Assembly: GCA_002338605.1 (NCBI GenBank)
Contig: DDIP01000372.1
Span: 1-5,156, forward strand
DNA from: Proteobacteria bacterium UBA1847
GTDB lineage: Bacteria > Pseudomonadota > Gammaproteobacteria > Steroidobacterales > Woeseiaceae
Length of the DNA: 5,156 nucleotides
Direction: 5' to 3'
Shown here: piece by piece, positions 4,710 through 5,156 of the stretch
Layout: the number at the start of each line of letters is the position of its first letter
Numbering within the stretch: the stretch's first letter is position 1
The notes under the pieces: model-generated
What the model saw: the letters and a program-made list of their open reading frames with translations, nothing else
Database searches by the model: none
Told to the model about the DNA's origin: nothing
Translations under genes and position numbers: made by a program

Positions 4710-5156
4710 TTAACGTCCTTTCAATTGGCCCTCGTACTGGTAGATGTCCTTCGTTTCGGCGCGAATGGTCTCGGCAAGGCGCAGCATCGCGTCGCGCTGA
4801 ATCGTCTCAGGGTTTTGCACGAAGCTGAAGGTAAACACGAGCACGCCGTCGCTGTTTGTCCGGTACCGGATCCGACCTTCGAGTTCGCGTGCTTCCTCGT
4901 TGCTGTGCAGCGGAATCGTCAGCTTGATGCGGTGCGGAAACTCGACGGTCTGGCTGGCGTTGTCTTTCGTGAACGTGAATCTACTGGATCCATCGTTCAG
5001 GTTTGTGGCCGATTTGAGTGTGAGATTCTCGTTTGACTGAAAGTCCAGTGCTGCCTTCAGCATGGTGTTCGGCTCTGGCGTTGTAATCGCGTCGAGATTC
5101 TCCTCGATAAACATGGCGAGCTGGATCTGTGAAAGCGGCTTCTTGTGAATGGAGAG
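4710..5156 (-). CDS. DUF2303 family phage protein (YfdQ-like), C-terminal part
   Basis: The frame stays open to the right edge, so the gene's 5' part lies outside; the ATG at 5114 is internal, since codons upstream of it read KKPLSQIQLA, a conserved part of the family. The 148 visible residues include SQIQLAMFIEENLDAI, a SATNLNDGSSRFTFT segment, VEFPHRIKLTIPLHSNEEAR, ELEGRIRYRTNSDGVLVF and a helical end. These fit the DUF2303 pattern (SQxxFAxFLExxxxxI, then PxxFxLxIPxF, then LRYRxxxGxL). Members occur in phages and prophages (E. coli YfdQ is one); their function is unknown, though they often sit among early or DNA-metabolism genes. It runs opposite to the late genes and marks a module border. 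Family assignment is from remembered motifs. Confidence 0.78.
   Translation of the reverse strand, partial: LSIHKKPLSQIQLAMFIEENLDAITTPEPNTMLKAALDFQSNENLTLKSATNLNDGSSRFTFTKDNASQTVEFPHRIKLTIPLHSNEEARELEGRIRYRTNSDGVLVFTFSFVQNPETIQRDAMLRLAETIRAETKDIYQYEGQLKGR

Noticed and set aside
4698..5036. Open frame on the plus strand opposite the DUF2303 gene.
   Set aside because: It is antisense to a well-recognised family, and its residues look like a mirror frame without domain or ribosome binding site.
1..5156. CRISPR arrays, insertion sequences or ribosomal RNA.
   Set aside because: No regularly spaced repeats, transposase-like frames, terminal inverted repeats around a gene, or rRNA-like segments were seen.

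Overview
The window looks like part of a tailed phage or prophage (siphovirus-type) of a Gram-negative bacterium. The evidence is the C-terminal end of a large tail-tip protein of the GTA/Rcc01698 type, a small tail-associated protein, a lysozyme/transglycosylase-like protein, a series of small membrane proteins, and an overlapping Rz/Rz1-type spanin pair that includes an outer-membrane lipoprotein. Spanins imply a host with an outer membrane. The sequence alone does not identify the host; a marine or environmental proteobacterium is a guess based on the resemblance of the genes.

Layout. Bases 1-3833 form one tightly packed plus-strand late operon: tail-tip C-terminus (1-540), DUF2793-like tail protein (537-965), lysozyme-like protein (965-1432), three small membrane proteins (1429-1671, 1671-1928, 1925-2236), i-spanin (2233-2652), o-spanin nested in its end (2561-2863), an exported four-cysteine protein with TGGD repeats (2860-3579), and a small membrane/coiled-coil protein (3576-3833). 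Every junction overlaps, mostly as ATGA, GTGA, TAATG or TGATG, so translational coupling is likely. After a 60-base gap, a further membrane/coiled-coil gene (3894-4394) has its own Shine-Dalgarno sequence and closes the late module.

Bases 4395-4709 hold no recognisable gene but are rich in potential structure. There is a strong hairpin 7 bases after the last late stop codon, then two small hairpins. After these comes a domain of about 165 bases closed by two long-range helices (4539-4545 with 4697-4703, and 4551-4563 with 4663-4678). Its minus-strand version carries a tRNA T-loop-like GGTTCGAATC. This is the best candidate for something undescribed: a structured RNA, a tRNA-like element or a terminator complex between converging modules.

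From 4710 to the right edge, on the minus strand, lies the C-terminal part of a DUF2303 (YfdQ-like) phage protein, probably the end of an oppositely oriented module.

Working model (inference): the plus-strand genes finish the tail tip and then breach the envelope in order, with holin-like proteins in the inner membrane, a muralytic enzyme for the wall and spanins for the outer membrane. Several extra small membrane proteins of unknown role accompany them.
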